Below are positions 25,138-32,938 of a DNA stretch of 64,000 nucleotides, in pieces. The translations under genes were made by a program, and so were the position numbers. The number at the start of each line of letters is the position of its first letter. Within the stretch, counting starts at the first letter, position 1. The DNA comes from an uncultured Desulfovibrio sp. GTDB lineage: Bacteria > Desulfobacterota > Desulfovibrionia > Desulfovibrionales > Desulfovibrionaceae. The notes beneath the pieces are model-generated. The model had not been told where the DNA came from. It did not search any database and was given only the letters and a program-made list of their open reading frames with translations. Location: NCBI GenBank assembly GCA_900553065.1, contig USBZ01000002.1, positions 1-64,000 of the forward strand. Direction: 5' to 3'.

Positions 25138-25932
25138 TTAGTTTTCTTCCGGGCGTCCGCAGGCGAAGATGGCGCCGTTCGGAGCGTCTTCAAAAACGCG
25201 GCTGCCGTAGATGATGGCCTTCTTTTCCACGGTCATGGCGGGCCAGGGGCCGAATTCGGCCTTCAGGGCCTTGAGCAGAGCCATGGCCGTAGGCGTGACG
25301 GTTTCTCCGTGTCCGGGGAAGGGGCGTACGGGGATGCCTTCCATAAGTTCCAGCACTGCGGGAGCCGGAACTGGAATGATGCCGTGGGCACAGTGCACAA
25401 AGCCGTCGCTCATGGGCAGAGGGCTGACGACGAAGCGGGACGGAGACAGCCTGTGGAACAGCTCGCAGGTCATGCAGATGTCCAGAATGCTGTCCAGAGC
25501 ACCGACTTCATGAAAGTGCACCTCGGCGGGCGTTCTGCCGTGCACGGCGCCTTCGGCTTCGGCCAGCAGCGTGAAGGTGCGCGAGGCAGTGGCCTTGGCC
25601 TCGTCGCTCATGCCCCCGGAGGCGATGATGGAGAGAATGTCGGCCAGCGTTCTGTGCTCATGCTGATGGGGAAGCGAGACTTCCGCGTGCCAGCCGCCGA
25701 TGTGGTTGACTTCCTTGCGCACCAGCTGCACGCTGCCCGACAGCTCGGGCATGATGGCGGAAAGATGCGCTTCCAGCTCTTCCTTCGTGATGCCCGTCAT
25801 GCAGAGCAGGCCGGCAAGAAGGATGTCGCCGGAAAGGCCGGAGTGAGCGCGTATGGTCAGCACGGGAGAAAGGTCGACCGGAGCATGATGGTGTTCGTGG
25901 GCGTGCGAATGCTTGTGATGTTCGTTGCTCAT
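25138..25932 (-). CDS. larC: nickel insertion protein LarC, N-terminal (LarC1) part only
   Basis: The product is 264 residues, whereas full LarC is about 400. It begins with a His-rich metal-binding tail (SNEHHKHSHAHEHHHAP). The LarC1 signatures follow: HSGLSGDILLAGLL and HFHEVGALDSILDI. It ends just after the usual YGxxxF junction (here YGSRVFEDAPNG). No LarC2 (the CTP-binding, cyclometallation part) follows: larE starts 26 nt downstream. In Lactobacillus plantarum larC is read through a programmed frameshift from LarC1 to LarC2; here the second part is absent, not out of frame. LarC inserts Ni into the pincer cofactor. The start overlaps larB by ATGA. Confidence 0.88.
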   Translation of the reverse strand: MSNEHHKHSHAHEHHHAPVDLSPVLTIRAHSGLSGDILLAGLLCMTGITKEELEAHLSAIMPELSGSVQLVRKEVNHIGGWHAEVSLPHQHEHRTLADILSIIASGGMSDEAKATASRTFTLLAEAEGAVHGRTPAEVHFHEVGALDSILDICMTCELFHRLSPSRFVVSPLPMSDGFVHCAHGIIPVPAPAVLELMEGIPVRPFPGHGETVTPTAMALLKALKAEFGPWPAMTVEKKAIIYGSRVFEDAPNGAIFACGRPEEN

Positions 25933-26582
25933 AGATTGTTTACCACTCGTGCCGCGGCGCAGGCGGCGCCGTAGCCGTTGTCGATATTCATGACGGCAAT
26001 GCCGGGAGCACAGCTGGAAAGCATGCTGGAGAGCGCTGCCTGACCGCCTTTGGCCACGCCGTATCCTACCGACGTGGGAACGCCGAAGACGGGGCGCGGC
26101 GTCAGGCCGCCAAGAACGCTGGCCAGCGCGGCATCGAGTCCGGCCACGACGATGACGGCCTGAAAGCTGTTGATTTCCTCCAGCCGTTCGGCCAGCCTCC
26201 AGAGACCGGCCACGCCGCAGTCTTCAAAGACTTTGTGCGCTATGCCCAGATATTCCAGTGTACGCGCGGCCTCCCAGGTGACGAAGCCGTCGGCGGTACC
26301 GGCGGAAACGACGGCCACGCGCCCCTGCGTCCTGGGGGGCAGAGCGTCGCCGAAGGCCGTGCGCGACAGGGCATGGTAGTCATAGCGCGCCCTGATCTGT
26401 GCAGGCATACGTTCGAAGATGTCGGGCGCGAGTCTCGTGAACAGAATGGGACGACCTGAGCCTTTGCCGAACTGTTCCATGAGCTCCTGCACGGCCGCAA
26501 AGGGTTTTCCTTCGCAGAAGACCGCTTCGGGCAGACCGATGCGCGCGGTCCGGGCGTGATCAAAAAGGATGCCGTGATTCAT
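25929..26582 (-). CDS. larB: pyridinium-3,5-biscarboxylic acid mononucleotide synthase, LarB
   Basis: The product is 217 residues from ATG 26582 (GAGG 7 nt upstream). It carboxylates nicotinic acid adenine dinucleotide, the first step of nickel-pincer nucleotide synthesis. The C-terminal PurE-like domain is clear: VAVVSAGTADGFVTWEAA, DCGVAGLWRL, VVAGLDAALASVLGGL, FGVPTSVGYGVAKGG and MNIDNGYGA. It is the first gene of the larB-larC-larE-DUF362 operon. No larA racemase is nearby. Confidence 0.93.
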   Translation of the reverse strand: MNHGILFDHARTARIGLPEAVFCEGKPFAAVQELMEQFGKGSGRPILFTRLAPDIFERMPAQIRARYDYHALSRTAFGDALPPRTQGRVAVVSAGTADGFVTWEAARTLEYLGIAHKVFEDCGVAGLWRLAERLEEINSFQAVIVVAGLDAALASVLGGLTPRPVFGVPTSVGYGVAKGGQAALSSMLSSCAPGIAVMNIDNGYGAACAAARVVNNL

Positions 26583-26922
26583 AAAGATTCCTCTTGAGAA
26601 GGAGATAGCGTTACCGACGCCTTTTCGCAAGCGCCTCTCAACCGGTCTCCGTCTTTCCTGTTAAGATATAGATTGAAGTAGAAGAGCGTGCCAGACATGA
26701 TCCTTCCTTTTTCTTGCCTGATTCTGCTGACGACAGGAAAAGCTTCGACAAAAGAGCCGGATTGTTGTCCGGGCGGAAAGGGAAGAGACTGGCTCAGGCA
26801 GAATCGGGCAAGATACGGAGAGAATCGTATCTGTTCTTTGGGCAGGCTCCGTGTATGATGGTGATAAGGTAAGAAGGGCATATCGCCGAGACATGATCCT
26901 CGACATGACCAGGAGGTCGGAC
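26583..26922. other. divergent intergenic region between larB and the Tat DUF362 gene
   Basis: 340 bp that must hold promoters in both directions. An AT-rich stretch (ttaagatatagattgaag, 26661-26678) is the best candidate core for larB, but I cannot place a -35 convincingly. No Ni-responsive NikR-type palindrome was recognised, and no short ORF with a good start. Confidence 0.4.
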
Positions 26923-27882
26923 ATGAGCATTTCCCGACGGAATTTTCTCAGAGCAGGCGCGGCCGTGGCCGGAACGCTGGCAGCAGGTTTCGGACTGCCG
27001 AACGGAGGTTCTGCGGCGGAAAAACGCGCCGTAGTGTATGCGACGAAATCTCTCGACAGTGAAACGTTGCGCAAAATGTATTCGCTGGTATGCGGAGAAA
27101 TCACGGGGAGAGTCGCCGTCAAGCTGCATACCGGCGAGCCGGGAGGGCCGAACATCCTGCCCAGAGAGTGGGTGCGCGATCTTCAGGCGACCATTCCGCA
27201 GAGTACCATCGTGGAGTGCAACGTGCTGTATCCCAGTCCGAGGCAGACGACGGCCGGACACCGGGAAGTGCTGAAGCAGAACGGCTGGACGTTCTGCCCT
27301 GTGGACATCATGGACGCCGAAGGCGATGCCGTGCTTCCGGTACGGGGCGGGCGTCATCTGAAGGAACTGGCCGTGGGCGCGCATCTTCTGAACTACGACT
27401 CCATGCTGGTGCTCACGCATTTCAAGGGGCATACCCTCGGCGGCTACGGCGGTTCCCTCAAGAATATTTCCATAGGTTGCGCTTCGGGATCCGTGGGCAA
27501 GCAGCAGCTGCATCGGGTGACGCCCGAAGGCAGCTGGCCGGGCGGCGCGCTTTTCATGGAACGCATGGTGGAAGGCGGCAAGGCCATTGTCGATCATTTC
27601 AACGGTCATATGGCCTATATCAATGTGCTGCGCAATATGTCGGTAAGTTGCGACTGCGAGGGAACGGCGGCCGAACCTGTGCTTCTGCCGGACCTCGGCA
27701 TGCTGGCGTCAACGGATCTGCAGGCGGTGGACCGGGCTTCCGTGGACATGATCTATGCGCTGCCGGAAAAGGTGCGTGCGCCGCTGGTGGAACGCATGGA
27801 GAGCAGAGAAGGCCTGCGTCAGCTTTCCTATATGAAGGAACTCGGGCTGGGAAGCAGCGAGTACGAGCTGGTATGGGTCTGA
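26923..27882 (+). CDS. Tat-exported DUF362 protein
   Basis: The product is 319 residues. The start at 26923 has AGGAGG 6 nt upstream. It opens with a twin-arginine signal (SRRNFLRAGAAVAGTLAAGF), so it is exported folded, probably with a bound cofactor. The DUF362 core parallels the protein at 23148: VKLHTGEPGGPN, THFKGHTLGGYGGSLKNIS (165-183) and the ending LGLGSSEYELVWV. It lacks the ferredoxin insert. His170 and Lys180 keep the ten-residue spacing. It is divergent from the lar operon. The function is unknown; a periplasmic nickel-pincer enzyme is a hypothesis only. Confidence 0.85.
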   Translation: MSISRRNFLRAGAAVAGTLAAGFGLPNGGSAAEKRAVVYATKSLDSETLRKMYSLVCGEITGRVAVKLHTGEPGGPNILPREWVRDLQATIPQSTIVECNVLYPSPRQTTAGHREVLKQNGWTFCPVDIMDAEGDAVLPVRGGRHLKELAVGAHLLNYDSMLVLTHFKGHTLGGYGGSLKNISIGCASGSVGKQQLHRVTPEGSWPGGALFMERMVEGGKAIVDHFNGHMAYINVLRNMSVSCDCEGTAAEPVLLPDLGMLASTDLQAVDRASVDMIYALPEKVRAPLVERMESREGLRQLSYMKELGLGSSEYELVWV

Positions 27883-28001
27883 GGTTCGGGCGGTGCTGCT
27901 TCCGCATCCGCCGACCGAAAAGAGTATCCGTAGCGGGGCTGCGCAGCTTTTGTTTATGCGCGGCCCCGGACGTTTTTTAAACGGAAAGAAAACACTCTTC
28001 T

Positions 28002-28039
28002 GCGAAACAAAAAAGCTCAGGATATCTATCCTGAGCTTT
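28002..28039 (-). terminator. terminator downstream of tRNA-Leu
   Basis: Perfect 13-bp stem AAAGCTCAGGATA / TATCCTGAGCTTT with a two-base loop, followed on the minus strand by TTTTTTGTTTC. It lies 13 nt after the tRNA 3' end. Confidence 0.85.
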
Positions 28040-28051
28040 CTCATATTCAAC

Positions 28052-28138
28052 TGGTGCCGAAGAAGAGACTCGAACTCTTACTCCCGAACGGGAACTAGAC
28101 CCTGAACCTAGCGTGTCTACCAATTTCACCACTTCGGC
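28052..28138 (-). tRNA. tRNA-Leu (anticodon CAG)
   Basis: The 87-nt class II tRNA has acceptor arms GCCGAAG/CTTCGGC and an encoded CCA. The D-loop contains GGTAGAC. The anticodon stem CTAGG/TCTAG carries the loop TTCAGGG with anticodon CAG. A long variable arm (around GTTCCCGTTCGGGA) and the T-loop GTTCGAGTC complete it. It reads CTG codons. Confidence 0.97.
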
Positions 28139-28147
28139 GCAGGAATG

Positions 28148-28176
28148 TTTCTAGTAAAATTGCTTTCGTTTGGCAA
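28148..28176 (-). promoter_or_regulatory. promoter of tRNA-Leu
   Basis: On the minus strand: TTGCCA (28176-28171), a 17-bp spacer, TAGAAA (28153-28148). The predicted start is only a few bases before the mature 5' end. Confidence 0.55.
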
Positions 28177-28202
28177 GCATTTTTTTTCATATTTTGAAAA
28201 TT

Positions 28203-29156
28203 TTATGTCGAAGCCTTCCAGCAGCGCACGAAATGACCGTCGGCAACGGCCGAAAGCGGGGGCGCCTGGCGGCACTGCTCCGAGGCATGGGGGCAGCGCG
28301 GGCGGAAGCTGCAGCCTTCCGGAAGTTCCGAGGGCAGGGGCACCATGCCGGGAATGGAGGGCAGTCTGTGGCTGGCATGATTGCCCACCAGCGGCGCACA
28401 GGCCATCAGTCCTCTGGAATAGGGATGGAGGGGATGGGAGAAGAATTCCGAAACCGGTGAAATTTCCATCAGCTCCCCGGCATACATGACGGCTACGTCG
28501 TCCGCGGCTTCCGCCACCACGCCGAGATCGTGCGTGATGAGCAGAACGCCCATGTCGCGCTCACGGGCAAGGCGGCCGAGAAGACGGAGAATCTGCCCTT
28601 GTATGGTGATGTCGAGCGCCGTGGTCGGCTCGTCCGCGAGAAGCAGCTTAGGCGCACAGGCAAGAGCCATGGCGATCATGACTCTCTGGCGCATGCCTCC
28701 GGAAAACTGATGAGGATAATCGCCCAGTCTGCGCCTGGGATCGGGAATGCCTACCAGCTCCAGAAGCTCGACCGCCTTTTCCTCCGCCTCGCGCCCATGC
28801 AGGCCCCGATGAATTTCCAGAGGCTCCGTAAGCTGCCTTCCGATGCGCAGTACCGGATTCAGGGAGGTCATGGGCTCCTGAAAGATCATGGAAATGTCCC
28901 GTCCGCGCTTCTGACGCATGGCCTTTTCGTTCAGAGAGCGCAGATCCTCTCCGTCAAAGAGCAGAGAGCCTGCCGTGATGCGGCCGGGACGGGGAAGCAG
29001 CTGCATGATCGAGAAGGCTGTCATGCTTTTCCCCGAGCCGGATTCTCCCACAAGGCAGAGCGTGCGGCCCCTGAACAGCTGGAAGCTGATGTCGCGCACG
29101 ACGGAAACGGAACCGAAGGACACGGTAAGATGCTGGACGTCAAGCAGAGGAGACAT
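28203..29156 (-). CDS. ABC transporter ATP-binding protein, DppD/OppD type
   Basis: The product is 317 residues from ATG 29156; an in-frame ATG at 29201 is possible and neither has a clear ribosome-binding site. Walker A GESGSGKS, Q-loop FQEPMTSLNP, signature FSGGMRQRV, Walker B LLLADEPT and ITHDLG are all present. The C-terminal RCPHASEQC segment is the Cys-containing tail of OppD/DppD that in some members binds a [4Fe-4S] cluster. It powers peptide or nickel import. No DppF-like partner, permease or binding protein is adjacent; the DppBC-like pair is at 1087-2948. Confidence 0.9.
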   Translation of the reverse strand: MSPLLDVQHLTVSFGSVSVVRDISFQLFRGRTLCLVGESGSGKSMTAFSIMQLLPRPGRITAGSLLFDGEDLRSLNEKAMRQKRGRDISMIFQEPMTSLNPVLRIGRQLTEPLEIHRGLHGREAEEKAVELLELVGIPDPRRRLGDYPHQFSGGMRQRVMIAMALACAPKLLLADEPTTALDITIQGQILRLLGRLARERDMGVLLITHDLGVVAEAADDVAVMYAGELMEISPVSEFFSHPLHPYSRGLMACAPLVGNHASHRLPSIPGMVPLPSELPEGCSFRPRCPHASEQCRQAPPLSAVADGHFVRCWKAST

Positions 29157-29271
29157 GGCGATGGCCGGTTGGCAGAGGTGAAGACAATCTCCGCCGGGCA
29201 TGGCGGAGGAAAACGGTTCCTGCCGACTATGCCACAGCTTGTTTTCATGGGCAAGAAGGCGGGCGCATGAT

Positions 29272-29300
29272 TTGACAAGACCGGAGCGTAAGCTTAGCTT
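29272..29300 (+). promoter_or_regulatory. possible promoter of feoAB
   Basis: TTGACA (29272-29277), a 17-bp spacer, and TAGCTT (29295-29300), which is a poor -10. It lies about 150 nt before feoA. I saw no convincing Fur box in this 292-bp gap. Confidence 0.35.
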
Positions 29301-29448
29301 GTTGAAACCGCATTTCGTGTCGAAAAGGCCGGAACAGGGGGGCCGAAGGATTTTGCTGCAGAAAACGCGCGCAGCTTTCCTGTGCCGATTGCCGGACCTG
29401 TCGACATGAGAGAGACAGAACCTCAGTATTTTTTATAAGGATAGTGCC

Positions 29449-29682
29449 ATGAGCATACCTCTTCGTTCCCTTCCCGTGGGTCGCAAGGCGCGCATCGCCT
29501 CTGTCCGGGCCGACGGAGAACTGGGCCGCCGCATCCGTGACATGGGGCTGGTGACAGGAGCCGAAGTGGAAGTGATAGGCCGCGCTCCGCTGCGCGACCC
29601 CGTAGCCCTTCGTCTGCCGGGCTTTACGCTGAGCCTGCGCAACAATGAAGCTGATTATATACTGGTGGAGATGACGGACTGA
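29449..29682 (+). CDS. feoA: ferrous iron transport protein A
   Basis: The product is 77 residues, a small SH3-like domain. Typical features are LPVGRKARIASVRADGELGRRIRDMGLVTGAEVEV and the central GRAPLRDPVALRLPGFTLSLRN. FeoA is a cytoplasmic partner that supports FeoB-dependent Fe(II) uptake. AAGGA lies 7 nt before the ATG. The stop codon overlaps the feoB start by one base (TGATG), so they are coupled. Confidence 0.92.
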   Translation: MSIPLRSLPVGRKARIASVRADGELGRRIRDMGLVTGAEVEVIGRAPLRDPVALRLPGFTLSLRNNEADYILVEMTD

Positions 29683-31901
29683 TGTCTTACTTTCATCATT
29701 CCGATGAAGGACAGCCGCGCAGCGGTCTGCCCACCCTCGCGCTCGCCGGTAACCCCAACTCGGGCAAGACGACATCGTTCAACGCGCTGACCGGAGCGCG
29801 TCAGCATGTGGGCAACTACCCCGGCATTACGGTGGAACAGAAGGAAGGCATCGCCCACTGCAACGGGGAATCCATACGCATCATCGACCTTCCCGGAGCC
29901 TACTCGCTGACGGCCTATACCCAGGAAGAGCGCGTGGCCCGTCGGGTCATCGGCCGGGAAAAGCCGCTGGCCGTCATGGCTCTGCTCAATGCCGGAGCGC
30001 TGGAGCGTAATCTGTATCTGGCTGTCCAGCTTATGGAAATGGGCGTTCCCGTATCCATCGGCCTGAACATGATGGACGAAGCCAGAGCCATGGGCATGAG
30101 CATCGACGTGCCGCAGCTTTCCAGCCGTCTGGGCGTTCCGGTGGTGGAAACCGTGGCCAGAACGGGGGAAGGTCTGCAGGAATATCTTCAGGAAACCGTG
30201 GCCTTCGGGAAGAAGCACGAAGGACAGCCCTGGCGGCCGCTGCACATTTCCTACGGCCCTGATCTGGATCCGGTGCTGGAGCATCTGACGGAATCGCTGG
30301 ACAAGGAGGGCGTGGGTTGCTCGCCGTATCCCACCCGCTGGCTGGCGCTGAAGCTGCTGGAAAACGACTCCGAAATTCTTTCCGAACTGAGCCACGACAA
30401 GCCTGAAGTCATGGCCCACGTCAAGGAACATATCGACGAGGTGGAGGCGCACCTCAAGGCGACGCTCGGAACCAGCGCCGAAGCCATCATTGCCGACTAC
30501 CGTTACGGCTACATCAGTTCGCTTCTGCGCGGCGTGCTCACGCGGCGTGACGACATCGCTCAGCGCATGGATCTGTCCGACAGAGCCGACCGTATTCTGA
30601 CGCATCAGTTCCTCGGTCCGCTCATCATGCTCGGCATCATGTACCTTATGTACCGCATCACGTTCTCGCTCGGTGAAATCCCCATGAACTGGGTGAGCGC
30701 GTTCTTCGTCTGGCTGCGGGAGCTGGTTGATTCCTGCATGGCCGACGGAGTGCTCAAATCCATGATCACGTCCGGCGTCATCGACGGCGTGGGCGGCGTC
30801 ATGTGCTTTGTGCCTCTCATTCTGCTGATCTTCATGCAGATCGCCATTCTGGAAGACTCGGGATATATGGCGCGCATGGCCTATATGCTGGATCGCATCT
30901 TCCGTATATTCGGCCTGCACGGCGCTTCCGTGGTGCCCTACATTCTCGGCGGCGGCATAGCCGGCGGCTGTGCGGTACCCGGCATCATGGCGGCGCGTAC
31001 GCTGCGAAGCCCCCGTGAAAAACTGGCCACGCTTCTTACCGTGCCGTTCATGGCCTGCGGAGCCAAGCTTCCGGTGTTCATCGTGTTTTCCGGCGTGTTC
31101 TTTCCCGGCAACGAAGCGCTGGTCATGTTCGGCCTTACCCTCACGGGCTGGGTCGTGGCCATGCTGGCCGCCCGCGTGCTGCGTTCCTCGTTCATCAAGG
31201 GGCCTGCCACGCCGTTCGTCATGGAGCTGCCTCCGTACCGCATGCCCACCATGCGGGGCATGATCATTCATGCCGGCGAGCGGACCTGGGAATATCTGAA
31301 GAAAGCCGGAACCGTCATTCTTGCCATATCCATTGTCGTATGGGCGGCCATGGCCTATCCGGGCCTTCCCGAAGACAGAGTGAAGGCTCATGAGGTGACG
31401 CTGGCCGACATTCAGGCGCAGCTGGAGGCTTCGGATCCGGGCTCTGCCGCGTATCGTTCTCTGGAACAGGCGCTGCAGGAAGAAAACGGCCGCTTCAGCG
31501 AAGAATCACTGCGCTACACCGTGGCGGGCCGTATCGGTACGGCCATGGAGCCTGTGACCCGTTATGCGGGCTTCGGCTGGGAGGCCAACATTGCGCTTCT
31601 CGGCGGTCTGGCCGCCAAGGAAGTCATCGTCACCACGCTCGGCACGGCGTATTCCCTGTATGATACGGAAGAGGATTCCTCAACGCTGGCGCAGTTCATT
31701 GCCTGGGACAAGAGCTGGAACATTCCCTCGGTTGTGGCCTTCCTGCTTTTTGTCCTTCTGTATGCCCCGTGCTTCGTGAGTCTGGTGACCATACGCATGG
31801 AAACCGGTTCCGCCAAATGGGCGCTGTTCAGCTTTGTGTTCAATACCTGTGTGGCCTTGCTGGTTGCCACCACGGCCTATCAGCTGCTCTCGCGCTGGTA
31901 A
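29682..31901 (+). CDS. feoB: ferrous iron transporter B
   Basis: The product is 739 residues. The N-terminal G domain has LAGNPNSGKTTSFNALTG (G1), the G2/G3 region GNYPGITVEQKEG and IIDLPGAYSL, and the G4 motif NMMDEA. The membrane domain holds the conserved Cys-containing Gate segments (GCAVPGIMAARTL and FMACGAKLPVF). FeoB moves Fe(II) into the cell under anaerobic conditions. A strong 18-bp-stem terminator closes feoAB directly after the stop. Confidence 0.96.
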   Translation: MSYFHHSDEGQPRSGLPTLALAGNPNSGKTTSFNALTGARQHVGNYPGITVEQKEGIAHCNGESIRIIDLPGAYSLTAYTQEERVARRVIGREKPLAVMALLNAGALERNLYLAVQLMEMGVPVSIGLNMMDEARAMGMSIDVPQLSSRLGVPVVETVARTGEGLQEYLQETVAFGKKHEGQPWRPLHISYGPDLDPVLEHLTESLDKEGVGCSPYPTRWLALKLLENDSEILSELSHDKPEVMAHVKEHIDEVEAHLKATLGTSAEAIIADYRYGYISSLLRGVLTRRDDIAQRMDLSDRADRILTHQFLGPLIMLGIMYLMYRITFSLGEIPMNWVSAFFVWLRELVDSCMADGVLKSMITSGVIDGVGGVMCFVPLILLIFMQIAILEDSGYMARMAYMLDRIFRIFGLHGASVVPYILGGGIAGGCAVPGIMAARTLRSPREKLATLLTVPFMACGAKLPVFIVFSGVFFPGNEALVMFGLTLTGWVVAMLAARVLRSSFIKGPATPFVMELPPYRMPTMRGMIIHAGERTWEYLKKAGTVILAISIVVWAAMAYPGLPEDRVKAHEVTLADIQAQLEASDPGSAAYRSLEQALQEENGRFSEESLRYTVAGRIGTAMEPVTRYAGFGWEANIALLGGLAAKEVIVTTLGTAYSLYDTEEDSSTLAQFIAWDKSWNIPSVVAFLLFVLLYAPCFVSLVTIRMETGSAKWALFSFVFNTCVALLVATTAYQLLSRW

Positions 31902-31914
31902 GTCGCAGCTTTCG

Positions 31915-31963
31915 AGACGAAAAAAGCGTCCGTTCCCTTCCGGGGCGGACGCTTTTTTCGTCT
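31915..31963. terminator. strong bidirectional terminator after feoB
   Basis: An 18-bp perfect stem running from AGACGAAAAAAGCGTCCG (31915-31932) to its complement at 31946-31963. A/T runs within the arms let it work for feoB (+) and for the convergent hydrolase-family genes (-). Confidence 0.9.
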
Positions 31964-32030
31964 GATGTTTTCTTGAAGCTTCCGGGGGTCGCCTGAAAAG
32001 AAGCAGAAACTCCGACCCGGGCAGAAGCGG

Positions 32031-32938
32031 TCAGCCTGCAATGATGCTGAAGAGCAGGGAGTTTTCCAGCACCAGCGGCCTGTTGTGCATGAAGAAGACC
32101 GTGCCGTCTTCCGGAGCGGGCACTTCCCAGCGCGTGGAGCCGTCGTAGGGGTCGAGAATGCGGGCCAGCACCTGATCCCGCCTCACGGTGTCGTTGGGAC
32201 GGCACATGGCGTACATGATGCCGGCACGGCGGGCTTTTACGTTGACGAGACTTTCATCCCGGATGATCTCGGAGTGATAGCCCGGATGGGTGCGGCAGCG
32301 TATGATGTCGTGTCTGGCCATGAAGCGCAGCACGGCCGCCAGACTTTCGTTGGCGGTGTCGGCATGAATGACTCCGCTGTGGCCGTCATAGATCGAAAAG
32401 GCCTGCGTATCCCATACCTGCCAGGTGTAGTTGAGACTCACGGTATCAATGGGACGCGGAGAATGCACAAGCGTGTAGGGCAGGCCGAAATCCTTGGCCA
32501 GCTCCAGATCCTCGTATCCGGTACGGATCGTGCTGACGTGAGGAATGCAGTCACCCGGAAGATAGTGGCTGGCCATCTGCACGCCGAAACGGTAGCCCTG
32601 TATATGCTCGAAGAGGGCTGCAGCGATGCGCTGCGTGGTTTCGCCGCGGCTGTAGCCGGGGAACATATTGTTGAGATCGGTATTGTCCACGGCCCAGAAG
32701 CGCTTGCCGATGTTCATGGCAAAGGGATTCACGGAAGGGATGACGAGAATTTCATGACCTTCCACAATGGTCCCTTCTTCCATGTCCTGCAGCCGGTTCA
32801 CCAGACGGGAACAGATGAACTGCTGCTGGAGTTCATCGCCGCGCATGGCGCCCACATGCCCGATCCGAAGCGGAAGCCGTGAATGCGGAATTCATCGCGG
32901 AAGGGCGAGGGCAGAACGAAGAGAATTTCCCTTTTCAT
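32031..32938 (-). pseudogene. succinylglutamate desuccinylase/aspartoacylase-family gene with a 5' frameshift
   Basis: The natural start is ATG 32938, which overlaps the stop of the upstream paralogue (ATGA) and reads MKREILFVLPSPFRDEFRIH up to about FRFGSG. From there the family sequence (GAMRGDELQQQFICSRLV onward) continues in a different frame to the stop at 32031. About 16 nt seem to be missing at 32855-32862. The main part still has RGDE in place of the classical HGDE zinc motif, ASHYLPGDCIPH with the second metal His, and the C-terminal barrel domain. It could still be translated from GTG 32855, but would lack the first strand of the catalytic fold. The neighbour is a full-length relative. 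Confidence 0.75.

Noticed and set aside
25138..25200. Programmed frameshift joining larC1 to larC2
   Set aside because: No LarC2-like sequence follows in any frame before larE.
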